Below are positions 38,740 through 46,663 of a stretch of 64,000 bases of DNA, piece by piece. A program made the position numbers and the translations under genes. The DNA is from Pseudomonadota bacterium (GTDB lineage Bacteria > Pseudomonadota > Alphaproteobacteria > Reyranellales > Reyranellaceae): positions 1 to 64,000 of the forward strand of contig JAFEFF010000170.1 in NCBI GenBank assembly GCA_018240745.1, read 5' to 3'. The notes under the pieces were generated by a model. It was not told the origin of the DNA. It saw only the letters and a program-made list of their open reading frames with translations, and searched no databases. The stretch's first letter is position 1, and each line of letters begins with the position of its first letter.

Positions 38740-39522
38740 TCAAGAGTAGCCTTCGAGGAAGCGCCGCAACACCCGCCGCACCTTGCCCGCCGCCTCCCGC
38801 GCCACCGCCATGGTCTGGAGGTGGCCGAGCGGCTCGCGCGTCATGCCGGCGGCGTAGTTGGTCATCAGCGACAGGCCTGCAACCCGCAGGCCGGCATGGC
38901 GGGCGACGATTGTCTCCGGCACGGTCGACATGCCGACGGCGTCGGCGCCCAGCACGCGAGCGGCCCGGATCTCGGCCGGTGTCTCGAAGCTCGGGCCGCC
39001 GAACCAGATGTAGGTGCCCTCGAACAGGCCCTCACCCGCGGCGACAAGCGCGGCCCGCAGGGCCGGGTCGTAGGCATCGGCCATGTCGACGAACCGGTTG
39101 TTGCCGGTCTCGCCGAACAGCGGATTCTGGCCGGTGAAGTTGATGTGGTCGGTGATCGCCATCAGCGCACCCGGCGGCATGTCGGGGCGCAGGCTGCCCG
39201 CGGCATTGGTCTGCAGCAGCGTCTCGCAGCCGAGCTCGGCCATCGCGCGGATGACGGGCTTCATCTCGTCGGCGCGGCCGCGCTCGTAGTAGTGCGCGCG
39301 ACCCTGCAGCACCGCGACCGGCGTCGGGCCAACCGTGCCCAGCACCAGCCTTCCGGCATGGCTGCCGACGGACGTCGGCGGAAAGCCCGGCAACTCGCCA
39401 TACGGGATGGTCGCGACCGGCTGGACTTCCTCGGCAAAGATGCCGAGGCCTGAGCCCAGGACGACCGCAACCCTGGGCGCGAAGCCGGGCGCCCGGCCGC
39501 GGATGACGTCGGCCGCGCTCAT
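38740..39522 (-). CDS. punA: Purine-nucleoside phosphorylase (trimeric, PunA type)
   Basis: A 260-residue PNP that releases purine bases from (deoxy)inosine and guanosine. It shows VVLGSGLG at the phosphate site, HAGRLVLG, GRAHYYERG, the base-site GPSFETPAEI and GADAVGMSTVPETI. A xanthosine or MTA phosphorylase is less likely. Its ATG overlaps the cytidine deaminase stop (ATGA). Confidence 0.92.
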   Translation of the reverse strand: MSAADVIRGRAPGFAPRVAVVLGSGLGIFAEEVQPVATIPYGELPGFPPTSVGSHAGRLVLGTVGPTPVAVLQGRAHYYERGRADEMKPVIRAMAELGCETLLQTNAAGSLRPDMPPGALMAITDHINFTGQNPLFGETGNNRFVDMADAYDPALRAALVAAGEGLFEGTYIWFGGPSFETPAEIRAARVLGADAVGMSTVPETIVARHAGLRVAGLSLMTNYAAGMTREPLGHLQTMAVAREAAGKVRRVLRRFLEGYS

Positions 39523-39908
39523 GCGACGTGCAGGGGGCCGAACGACATCGGCAACAGCGAACCCAGCGTCACGGTGCAATGCAGGCCGTCGGGGCCGCAG
39601 AGATGGACCTTCATGTCCTCGGCGCCGAACTCGCGCAGCTTCTGGCGACAGCCGCCGCACGGCGTGATGACCTCGGGGCCCGGCCCGATCACTGCGCACT
39701 CCAGCACACGCCGGCGGCCGGCCGCGACCAGCGCCGCGATGGCGGCGGCTTCCGCGCAAAGGCCCTGCGGGTAGGCCGCGTTCTCGACGTTGCAGCCGCC
39801 ATGGATGCCGCCCTCCTCGTCGCGCACCGCGGCGCCGACATGGAACTTCGAGTAGGGCGCATAGGCGCGAATCATCATGGTGCGCGCCAGACGCACGAGG
39901 TCCTCCAT
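39519..39908 (-). CDS. cdd: Cytidine deaminase
   Basis: A 129-residue tetrameric-type cytidine/deoxycytidine deaminase. The zinc motif C-A-E (Cys51, Glu53 catalytic) and PCGGC (Cys84, Cys87) are intact, with the FHVGAA substrate loop. It overlaps the purine phosphorylase and lies directly after the second importer permease. Confidence 0.93.
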   Translation of the reverse strand: MEDLVRLARTMMIRAYAPYSKFHVGAAVRDEEGGIHGGCNVENAAYPQGLCAEAAAIAALVAAGRRRVLECAVIGPGPEVITPCGGCRQKLREFGAEDMKVHLCGPDGLHCTVTLGSLLPMSFGPLHVA

Positions 39909-39909
39909 C

Positions 39910-40830
39910 TCAATGCTCCTTCTCGTAGGGCTGACCGATTGCCCTCGGTGCCACGGCGCGGCCGATGAAACCCGCCAGCAGAAACACCGTGAGAAGATAC
40001 GGCAAAGCCTGGATGAGCTGCACCGGCACTTCGAGCCCGGCGACCCGCACGCCCTGCAGCCGGATTGCGATCGCGTCGAGCAGGCCGAACATCAGGCAGG
40101 CGCCGAAGGCCGGGAACGGCCGCCACTTGCCGAAGATCACCGCCGCCAGAGCAATGAACCCCTGCCCCGCTGTCATGTCGCGGGTGAAGCCGGCATTCTG
40201 GGCGATCGCGATGTAGCTGCCGGCGAGGCCGGCCAGCAGCCCGCACAGCAGGACCGCGCGATAGCGCAGCCACGCCACCGAGATACCGGCAGTGTCGACC
40301 GCCAGCGGCATCTCGCCGACCGCGCGCAGGCGCAGGCCGAAGCGGGTGCGGGCGATCACCCACCAGGTGATCGGCACCGCGAGCAGCGCGAGGTAGACCA
40401 GGATGCTGTCGCCGGCGCGCGGGAAGAACAGGGGCAGCAGACGCTCCCCCTGCCCCTCGAGCGCCGGCGTCTGGCCGCCGCGATGGAACCAGGCATTGCC
40501 CCAGACGATGGTGAGTCCGGACGCGAGGATGTTGAGAGCAACGCCGCTCACCACCTGGTTGCCGCGATAGGTGATGCAGGCGAGGCCGTGCAGCAACGCC
40601 ATCGCCTCGGCCGCAACGATGCCGGCGGCGACTCCCCACCACGCCGAATGGGTGACCGCGGCGATCGCCGCGGAGAAGAACGCCGCCATCAGCATCTTGC
40701 CCTCGAGGCCGACATCGATGATGCCGCTGCGCTCGGAGAACAGCCCGCCCATGGCGCACAGGATGAGCGGCGTCGCCACCCGCAGGGTCGCGGCGGCGGT
40801 GAGGAAGACGAGCGCCAGCGGGTCTTCCAT
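39910..40830 (-). CDS. Nucleoside ABC permease (BMP-type), subunit 2
   Basis: A 306-residue membrane permease of the BmpD/NupQ type with about eight to nine helices and the characteristic FSERSGIIDVGLEGKMLMAA (basic, Glu-rich) segment and GQGFIALAAVIFGKW region. ATG 40830 has GAGG eight bases upstream. It pairs with the following permease for uptake of nucleosides, as in PnrABCDE/NupNOPQ systems. Confidence 0.88.
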   Translation of the reverse strand: MEDPLALVFLTAAATLRVATPLILCAMGGLFSERSGIIDVGLEGKMLMAAFFSAAIAAVTHSAWWGVAAGIVAAEAMALLHGLACITYRGNQVVSGVALNILASGLTIVWGNAWFHRGGQTPALEGQGERLLPLFFPRAGDSILVYLALLAVPITWWVIARTRFGLRLRAVGEMPLAVDTAGISVAWLRYRAVLLCGLLAGLAGSYIAIAQNAGFTRDMTAGQGFIALAAVIFGKWRPFPAFGACLMFGLLDAIAIRLQGVRVAGLEVPVQLIQALPYLLTVFLLAGFIGRAVAPRAIGQPYEKEH

Positions 40831-40840
40831 CACGCCCACC

Positions 40841-41905
40841 TCATGAGGAGCGCCGCAGCGCGAACAGGGCCTGCAGCCATGGGCGCGGCAGGTGCACCAG
40901 CGCACCGGAGAACAGGATCACCAGGCCCTGGATCACCACCACCATCTCGCGGGTGATGTTGGGGATGTCGAACGAGAGCTCGGCTCCGCCCTGCTGCAGG
41001 GCGCCGAACAGCACCGCCGCCAGCACGATGCCGAGCGGATGATTGCGGCCCATCAGCGACACGGCGATGCCGGCGAAGCCGTACCCCGCCGGGAAGTCGA
41101 GCACGATGCGATGGTGCACGCCCATCAGCTCGTTGACGCCGACCAGGCCCGCCAGCGCGCCGCTCAGGCACATGCCGAGCATGATCATGCGGCGCAGGTC
41201 GGTGCCGGCATAGACCGCGGCTTCGGGATTGTGGCCCATGGTGCGCAGCGCATAGCCCCACGGCGTGTGCCACAGGAAAACCCAAACGGCGACGCAGCAG
41301 ACCAGCGCCAGCGCCAGCGAGAGGTTGAGCGCATTGCCGCCCATTGCCGGCATGAAGGCGGACGGCTCGAAGTTGCGGCTCTGTGGCGTCATCGAGCCGG
41401 GCGCGATCAGCACGTTCACCATCAGGTAGACCATCAACGCCGCGGCGACGAAGTTGAACATGATGGTGGTGATGACGATGTGGCTGCCGCGCCACGCCTG
41501 CAGCCAGGCCGGCACGGCGGCCCACGCCGCACCGAACAGCGCTGCCGCAGCGATGCCCACCGGAATCATCAGCCAGATCGGCAGATAACGGTCGAGCGCC
41601 AGCACGGCGAGCCCGCAGCCCAGCCCGCCGATATAAGCCTGCCCCTCGCCGCCGATATTGAACAAACCGCCATGGAAGGCGACCGCCACCGCGAGGCCGG
41701 TGAAGATGAAGTTGGTGGCGTAGTAGAGCGTGTAGCCGATCGATTCAGCAGAGCCGAAGGCACCGACGACCAGCAGCACGAGCGCATGCAGCGGATCGAC
41801 GCCGATGATGCGGACGATGATGCCGACCGTGACGAAGGCCAGCGCGATATTGACCAGAGGCAGCAGGACGATCTCGGCCCACGCCGGCAGGGGACGACGA
41901 ATCAT
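40841..41905 (-). CDS. Nucleoside ABC permease (BMP-type), subunit 1
   Basis: A 354-residue permease with many membrane helices, the conserved FHGGLFNIGGEGQAYIGGL segment and the C-terminal GRNHPLGIVLAAVLFGALQQGG motif. It begins as an ATGA overlap with the ATPase stop. It forms the heterodimer channel with the second permease. Confidence 0.88.
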   Translation of the reverse strand: MIRRPLPAWAEIVLLPLVNIALAFVTVGIIVRIIGVDPLHALVLLVVGAFGSAESIGYTLYYATNFIFTGLAVAVAFHGGLFNIGGEGQAYIGGLGCGLAVLALDRYLPIWLMIPVGIAAAALFGAAWAAVPAWLQAWRGSHIVITTIMFNFVAAALMVYLMVNVLIAPGSMTPQSRNFEPSAFMPAMGGNALNLSLALALVCCVAVWVFLWHTPWGYALRTMGHNPEAAVYAGTDLRRMIMLGMCLSGALAGLVGVNELMGVHHRIVLDFPAGYGFAGIAVSLMGRNHPLGIVLAAVLFGALQQGGAELSFDIPNITREMVVVIQGLVILFSGALVHLPRPWLQALFALRRSS

Positions 41906-43446
41906 GCCCCTTCGGCTCCGCCCAAGGCAGGCGCCCTGGCTCCCGCCATCATGAGGCCGATGGTGCGCTCGTCCGCACGACCACTGGTGACCTCGCCGAC
42001 GATCTTGCCGGCGAACATCACCAGGATGCGGTCGGCCAGCGACAGGATCTCGTCGAGCTCCACCGACACGACCAGTACCGCACAGCCGGCATCGCGGCTC
42101 TTCACCAGCTCGCGATGGATGAACTCGATGGCGCCGATATCGACCCCGCGCGTCGGCTGGCCGACCAGCAGCACCTTGGGCTGCTGCGCCATCTCGCGCG
42201 CCAGCACCAGCTTCTGCTGGTTGCCGCCAGAGAAGCTCGACGAGCGCAGGCCCGGCACGCGCGGGCGGACGTCGAAGCGTTCCATCAACTTCGCGCAATA
42301 GGCGCCGACCGCCGGCAGGTTCAGCAGGAAGGTTCGGCTGAATTGCGGCTGCTCGTGGTAGCCCAGGATTGCGGTTTCGGAGGCGCGGAAGGCCGCCACC
42401 ATGCCCTGCCGCTGGCGATCTTCGGGCACGTGCGCCACGCCGAGGTCGCGCATCTCGGCCGGGTCGCCGGGATGACCGGCATCGATCGTGCGGCCGCAGA
42501 CCGTCAGCGTGCCCCTCGACGGCGGGCGGATGCCGGACAGCACCTGCAGCAGCTCGGTCTGGCCGTTCCCCGAGACACCGGCGATGCCGACGATCTCGCC
42601 GGCGCGCAGCTCGAGGCTGACGTCGTCCAGCAAGCGCACGCCGCGCCGGTCGATCAGGCCCAGATGCTCGGCCCTGAGCCGCACCTCGCCGGGATGCGGC
42701 GGCGCCTTGTCGAGCTGAAGGCGCACCTTGCGGCCGACCATCAGCTCGGCCAGCTCCTCGGGACTGGTCTCAGGCGTGGCGCGCACCGCCACCATCCGGC
42801 CCTGGCGCATGACATAGACCCGGTCGGTCGCCGCCATGATCTCGCGCAGCTTGTGCGTGATCAGCACGACCGTCACGCCACGCGCCTTGAGCGTGGCGAG
42901 GATGCGGAACAGCCGGTCGGTCTCCTGCGGCGTCAGCACCGCCGACGGCTCGTCGAGGATCAGGATGCGCGCGCCGCGGAACAGCACCTTCAGGATCTCG
43001 ACTCGCTGCTGCTCACCGACCGACAGCTCGGCCACCACGGCGTCGGGATCGACGGTGAGGCCGTAGTCGCGCGACAGCCGCTCGAGCTCCGAGCGCGCCG
43101 CCGCCGTCCCCTTGGCGAGCAGCGGGCCGCCTTCGGCGCCGAGCACCACGTTCTCCAGCACGGTGAAGCTGTCGATCAGCATGAAGTGCTGGTGCACCAT
43201 GCCGATGCCGTGGGCGATCGCATCGTGCGGGCTCTCCATGCGCACCGGCTGGCCGTCGACGCGAATCGTGCCGGCGTCGGCGTGATAGAGCCCGTAGAGG
43301 ATGCTCATCAGCGTCGACTTGCCGGCGCCATTCTCGCCGATGATGCCGGTGATGGCGCCTTTCTCGATCGCCAGCGACACGTCGCGCACGGCGTGTACGC
43401 TGCCGAACGACTTGTCTATCCGCTCGAGCTCGATCGCCGCGGTCAC
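41902..43446 (-). CDS. Nucleoside ABC ATPase, tandem (RbsA/NupO-like)
   Basis: A 514-residue ATPase with two nucleotide-binding halves: the first has Walker A GENGAGKST and signature ELSVGEQQR, the second uses GVSGNGQTE in place of a canonical Walker A and has the SFSGGNQQK signature. This degenerate second site is usual for the family. GTG 43446 is inferred, with a weak ribosome site, immediately after the duplicated end of the BMP gene. Confidence 0.87.
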   Translation of the reverse strand: MTAAIELERIDKSFGSVHAVRDVSLAIEKGAITGIIGENGAGKSTLMSILYGLYHADAGTIRVDGQPVRMESPHDAIAHGIGMVHQHFMLIDSFTVLENVVLGAEGGPLLAKGTAAARSELERLSRDYGLTVDPDAVVAELSVGEQQRVEILKVLFRGARILILDEPSAVLTPQETDRLFRILATLKARGVTVVLITHKLREIMAATDRVYVMRQGRMVAVRATPETSPEELAELMVGRKVRLQLDKAPPHPGEVRLRAEHLGLIDRRGVRLLDDVSLELRAGEIVGIAGVSGNGQTELLQVLSGIRPPSRGTLTVCGRTIDAGHPGDPAEMRDLGVAHVPEDRQRQGMVAAFRASETAILGYHEQPQFSRTFLLNLPAVGAYCAKLMERFDVRPRVPGLRSSSFSGGNQQKLVLAREMAQQPKVLLVGQPTRGVDIGAIEFIHRELVKSRDAGCAVLVVSVELDEILSLADRILVMFAGKIVGEVTSGRADERTIGLMMAGARAPALGGAEGA

Positions 43447-43456
43447 TGGCAGGCGA

Positions 43457-44461
43457 TCACTGGCAGGCGTTGTTGCTCATGTAGTCGTGGACGGTGATCT
43501 TGCCGGCGATGATGTCGGCCTTGGCTGCCTCGACCCTGGCCTTCATCTCGGGCGTGATCAGCTTCTCGTTGTACTGGTCGTAGGCCCAGTCGACGCCGCC
43601 TTCCTTGAGGCCCAGCACCTGCACGTCGCCGCGCCAGGAGCCGTTCTGCATCGCCTTGAAGCTGTTGTAGGACGCAACGTCCACCCGCTTGACCATCGAG
43701 GTCAGCATCGTGCCGGGATGCAGGTAGTTCTGGTTGGAATCGACGCCGATCGCCAGCTTGCCGCGATCCTTGGCGGCCTGCAGCACACCGGTGCCGGTAT
43801 TCCCGGCCGCGGCATAGACCACGTCGACGCCGCGATCGAACTGGCCCTTGGCGAGCTCGGCGCCTCGGCCGGGATCGGTCCAGGCGGCTGGCGTCGTGCC
43901 GGTCATGTTGGCGATCAGCTCGGCCTTGGGATTGACGTACTTGATGCCCTGCTCGTAGCCGCACTGGAAGCGACGGATCAGCGGGATGTCCATGCCGCCG
44001 ACGAAGCCGACCTTGCCGCTCTTGGACGCCATCGCCGCCAGCATGCCGACCAGGAACGAGCCTTCATGCTCCTTGAACACGACCGACTGCACGTTGGGCA
44101 GCTTCACCACGCTGTCGATGATGGTGAAATGGGTGTTGGGGAACTCCTTGGCGACCTTCTCCAGCGCCACCGCCTGGGAGAAGCCGACCGCGATGATCGG
44201 CTCGTTGCCGCGCTGGGCGAAGCGGCGCTGCGCCTGCTCGAACTGGGTCTCGTTGGAGGGCTCGAAGTCGGCGACGGCGATCCTGGTCTCCGCGGTGAAC
44301 CTCTTGGCGCCGTTCGACACGCCTTCGTTGAAGGATTTGTCGAACTTGCCGCCGTTGGCATAGACGATCGCCGGCTTGACGGTCTGCGCGTGGGCCGAAT
44401 TGACACTGGCGAGACCGACGCTGGCCACCAATGCCAGCAGCGAGACATACCAACCTTTCAT
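43457..44461 (-). CDS. BMP-family nucleoside-binding protein
   Basis: A 334-residue receptor of the Bmp/PnrA group with a Sec signal (MKGWYVSLLALVASVGLASVNSAHA) and the family motifs KFDKSFNEG, GFSQAVALEKVA, GGMDIPLIRRFQCGYEQG and AGNTGTGVLQAAKD. AGGGGAGCC lies before ATG 44461. It is the first gene of the ten-gene nucleoside operon and should bind nucleosides outside the membrane. Confidence 0.9.
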   Translation of the reverse strand: MKGWYVSLLALVASVGLASVNSAHAQTVKPAIVYANGGKFDKSFNEGVSNGAKRFTAETRIAVADFEPSNETQFEQAQRRFAQRGNEPIIAVGFSQAVALEKVAKEFPNTHFTIIDSVVKLPNVQSVVFKEHEGSFLVGMLAAMASKSGKVGFVGGMDIPLIRRFQCGYEQGIKYVNPKAELIANMTGTTPAAWTDPGRGAELAKGQFDRGVDVVYAAAGNTGTGVLQAAKDRGKLAIGVDSNQNYLHPGTMLTSMVKRVDVASYNSFKAMQNGSWRGDVQVLGLKEGGVDWAYDQYNEKLITPEMKARVEAAKADIIAGKITVHDYMSNNACQ

Positions 44462-44566
44462 GAGGCTCCCCTGCCGTTGTTGCAATCAGTGTGGACCGGC
44501 CCGGCCAGCCGGTCTAGCCATCCTGGGACCGACACGCCTCTCGCAGCATCCGGAACGGGGGAGCCA

Positions 44567-46012
44567 ATGGCCGAATACGATCTCGTGATCCGCAACAGCA
44601 CCATCGCCACTGCCGCAGACGTCGTGCAGGGGGATATCGGCGTCACCGGCGGGCGGGTCGTGGCCCTGGGCGAGCGGCTCGACAAGGGCCGGAAGGAGAT
44701 CGACGCGACCGGCCTGATCGCCGTACCAGGCGGCATCGATGCCCATGTCCATTTCGACCAGGACACTGCCGATGGCTCGGTGTTCTGCGACGACTTCGAG
44801 AGCGGCAGCCGCGCGGCGGCGGCCGGCGGCACCACCACGATCATCCCCTTCGCCTACCAGAACAAAGGCCAGCCCCTGCGCGACGCGGTCAACCGCTATC
44901 ACAAGCGCGCCGAGGGCAAGAGCCTGATCGACTATGCCTTCCATGTGATCCTGTCGGACGCCAGCGAGAAGATCATGGGCCAGGACTTCTCCGCTCTGGT
45001 CGCCGACGGCTACACCTCGTTCAAGGTCTACATGACCTACGACGACGTGAAACTCAGCGACCGCCAGATGCTCGATGCGCTGGCCGCCGCGCGGCGCGAG
45101 CAGGCGATGCTGATGATCCATGCCGAGAATTCGGACTGCATCACCTGGCTGACCGAGCGGCTGGAATGGAAGGGCATGACGGCGGCCAAGTTCCACGCCA
45201 CCTCGCGTCCCTTCGTGGTCGAGCGCGAGGCGACGCACCGCGCCATCTCACTGGCCGAGCTGCTCGACGTGCCGATGCTGCTGGTGCATGTCTCGGCCAA
45301 GGAGGCGATGCACGAGATCCAGCGGGCGCAGGCGCGCGGGCTGAAGGTCTACGGCGAGACCTGCCCGCAATACCTGTTCCTGAGCGAGGAGGACTTCGAC
45401 AAGCCGGGCGACGAGGGCGCCAAGTGCGTCTGCTCGCCGCCACCGCGGGGAAAGGACAACCAGGAGCACATCTGGACGGGCCTCGGCGCCAACACCTTCC
45501 ACGTGCTGTCGTCCGACCATGCGGCCTTCCGGTACGATGACCCGCGCGGCAAGAAGCTGCCCGGCGCCGCGCAGAGCTTCCGCAAGATCCCCAACGGCGT
45601 GCCGGGCGTGGAGACGCGCCTGCCGCTGCTTTTCTCCGAGGGCGTAACCGCGGGCCGCATCACGCTGCAGCAGTTCGTGGCGCTGTCCGCGACGAATGCC
45701 GCCAGGATTTACGGCCTGCATCCGCGCAAGGGCACGATCGCGATCGGCGCCGATGCCGACATCGTGCTGTGGGATCCCGGGCGCAAGGTCAGGCTCACCA
45801 ACTCGATGCTCCATCACAATTGCGACTACACGCCGTACGAGGGCCGCGAGCTGACCGGCTACCCGGTCATGACCCTGTCGCGCGGCGAGGTTGTGATGGA
45901 GGACGCGAAGATGAGCGGCTCGGCCGGCCGCGGCCTCTTCCAGAAGTGCGACCGCCCCGAGGCCGCCCGCCCGCGCGGCCGGCCGCTGATCGACCCGTCT
46001 ATCTTCGGCTGA
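44567..46012 (+). CDS. hydA: Dihydropyrimidinase/hydantoinase
   Basis: A 481-residue cyclic amidase opening dihydropyrimidines or hydantoins. Zinc site HVH (His60, His62), the carboxylatable Lys153 in SFKVYM, HAENSD and LSSDHAAFR all fit. GGGGGAG stands upstream of the ATG. It diverges from the BMP gene across about 105 bp, so pyrimidine breakdown may be co-controlled with nucleoside uptake. The substrate spectrum cannot be fixed, and a true D-hydantoinase remains possible. Confidence 0.9.
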   Translation: MAEYDLVIRNSTIATAADVVQGDIGVTGGRVVALGERLDKGRKEIDATGLIAVPGGIDAHVHFDQDTADGSVFCDDFESGSRAAAAGGTTTIIPFAYQNKGQPLRDAVNRYHKRAEGKSLIDYAFHVILSDASEKIMGQDFSALVADGYTSFKVYMTYDDVKLSDRQMLDALAAARREQAMLMIHAENSDCITWLTERLEWKGMTAAKFHATSRPFVVEREATHRAISLAELLDVPMLLVHVSAKEAMHEIQRAQARGLKVYGETCPQYLFLSEEDFDKPGDEGAKCVCSPPPRGKDNQEHIWTGLGANTFHVLSSDHAAFRYDDPRGKKLPGAAQSFRKIPNGVPGVETRLPLLFSEGVTAGRITLQQFVALSATNAARIYGLHPRKGTIAIGADADIVLWDPGRKVRLTNSMLHHNCDYTPYEGRELTGYPVMTLSRGEVVMEDAKMSGSAGRGLFQKCDRPEAARPRGRPLIDPSIFG

Positions 46013-46021
46013 GAAGAGAAA

Positions 46022-46114
46022 TTGTCACAAGCATTGTCACGCCATGACAATCGTCAAGTGCAAGCGGGCGTACATCTCAGGCATTTTTTGTCATTTGTCA
46101 CCAGCCCTTGTCAC
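46022..46114. promoter_or_regulatory. Cluster of TTGTCA(C) direct motifs
   Basis: TTGTCA(C) occurs at 46022, 46034, 46088, 46095 and 46108, with an inverted TGACAA at 46045. The density within 93 bp is unusual and could mark a DNA-binding protein site or a short degenerate repeat. No start codon with a good ribosome site follows closely. Confidence 0.4.
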
Positions 46115-46137
46115 GCTCGGGACGCCCTCCCCGTCTT

Positions 46138-46306
46138 CGCAGGGCTATCGCATATGCCCCTCCCGTCGTCTCGACCGGAGCGCGAAGCGCGGAGCGGAGA
46201 GACCTTCTCTCAGCGATATGCGGCTTATCGTAGAGGGAAGGTCTCTCCACGCGGCCCTTCGGACCTTGGTCGAGACGACGGGAGGGGCATATGCGATAGC
46301 CCTGCG
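46138..46306. repeat. Large inverted repeat with 39-bp perfect arms
   Basis: CGCAGGGCTATCGC... (46138-46176) and ...GCGATAGCCCTGCG (46268-46306) are perfect complements, and the interior carries a further inner stem (GAGAGACCTTC against GAAGGTCTCTC) around 46197-46251. No transposase frame is visible inside its 169 bp, so it may be a miniature inverted-repeat element or a palindromic repeat. Confidence 0.7.
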
Positions 46307-46383
46307 TTTTCGGGGAGGGCAAGAAGCATTGCGTAACGGCTGGCGATCGAAGCCGCGGGACAGAAAGAAATGGTAAGCGGACA

Positions 46384-46653
46384 GGACCGGTTCCGACCGA
46401 CGGCGGCGAGCGGCTGGTGAAGGCGCGCATGGCATTCCGGTTGGCCGGCACCTTTGCTGCCGAGACGGCGACGCGCATCGTCGAGATGCTGGCCGCCGGC
46501 GCGGGATCGGCGTCGATCTTCGAAACCTGCCGGCTCGAGCGCGCGGTTCGCGACGCGCATGCCGCTGCCCGGCACGTTGCGATCAGTCCCAACAACTACA
46601 TCGCCGGTGGTCGGCTCGCCCTCGGACTCGACATCGACAACGCGAGATTTTGA
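46384..46653 (+). pseudogene. C-terminal remnant of an acyl-CoA dehydrogenase-type flavoprotein
   Basis: The frame reads ...ERLVKARMAFRLAGTFAAE, then GSASIFETCRLERAVRDAHAAARHVAISPNNY and ends GRLALGLDIDNARF. The ETCRLERAVRDAHAA-PNNY layout is the C-terminal flavin/domain-closing region of the DszC/HpaH-like acyl-CoA dehydrogenase family. Only about 85 residues remain and the upstream part is missing, replaced by the inverted repeat. It is a decayed gene, and the repeat may have caused or followed the truncation. Confidence 0.65.
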
Positions 46654-46663
46654 CCGGCCGGCG

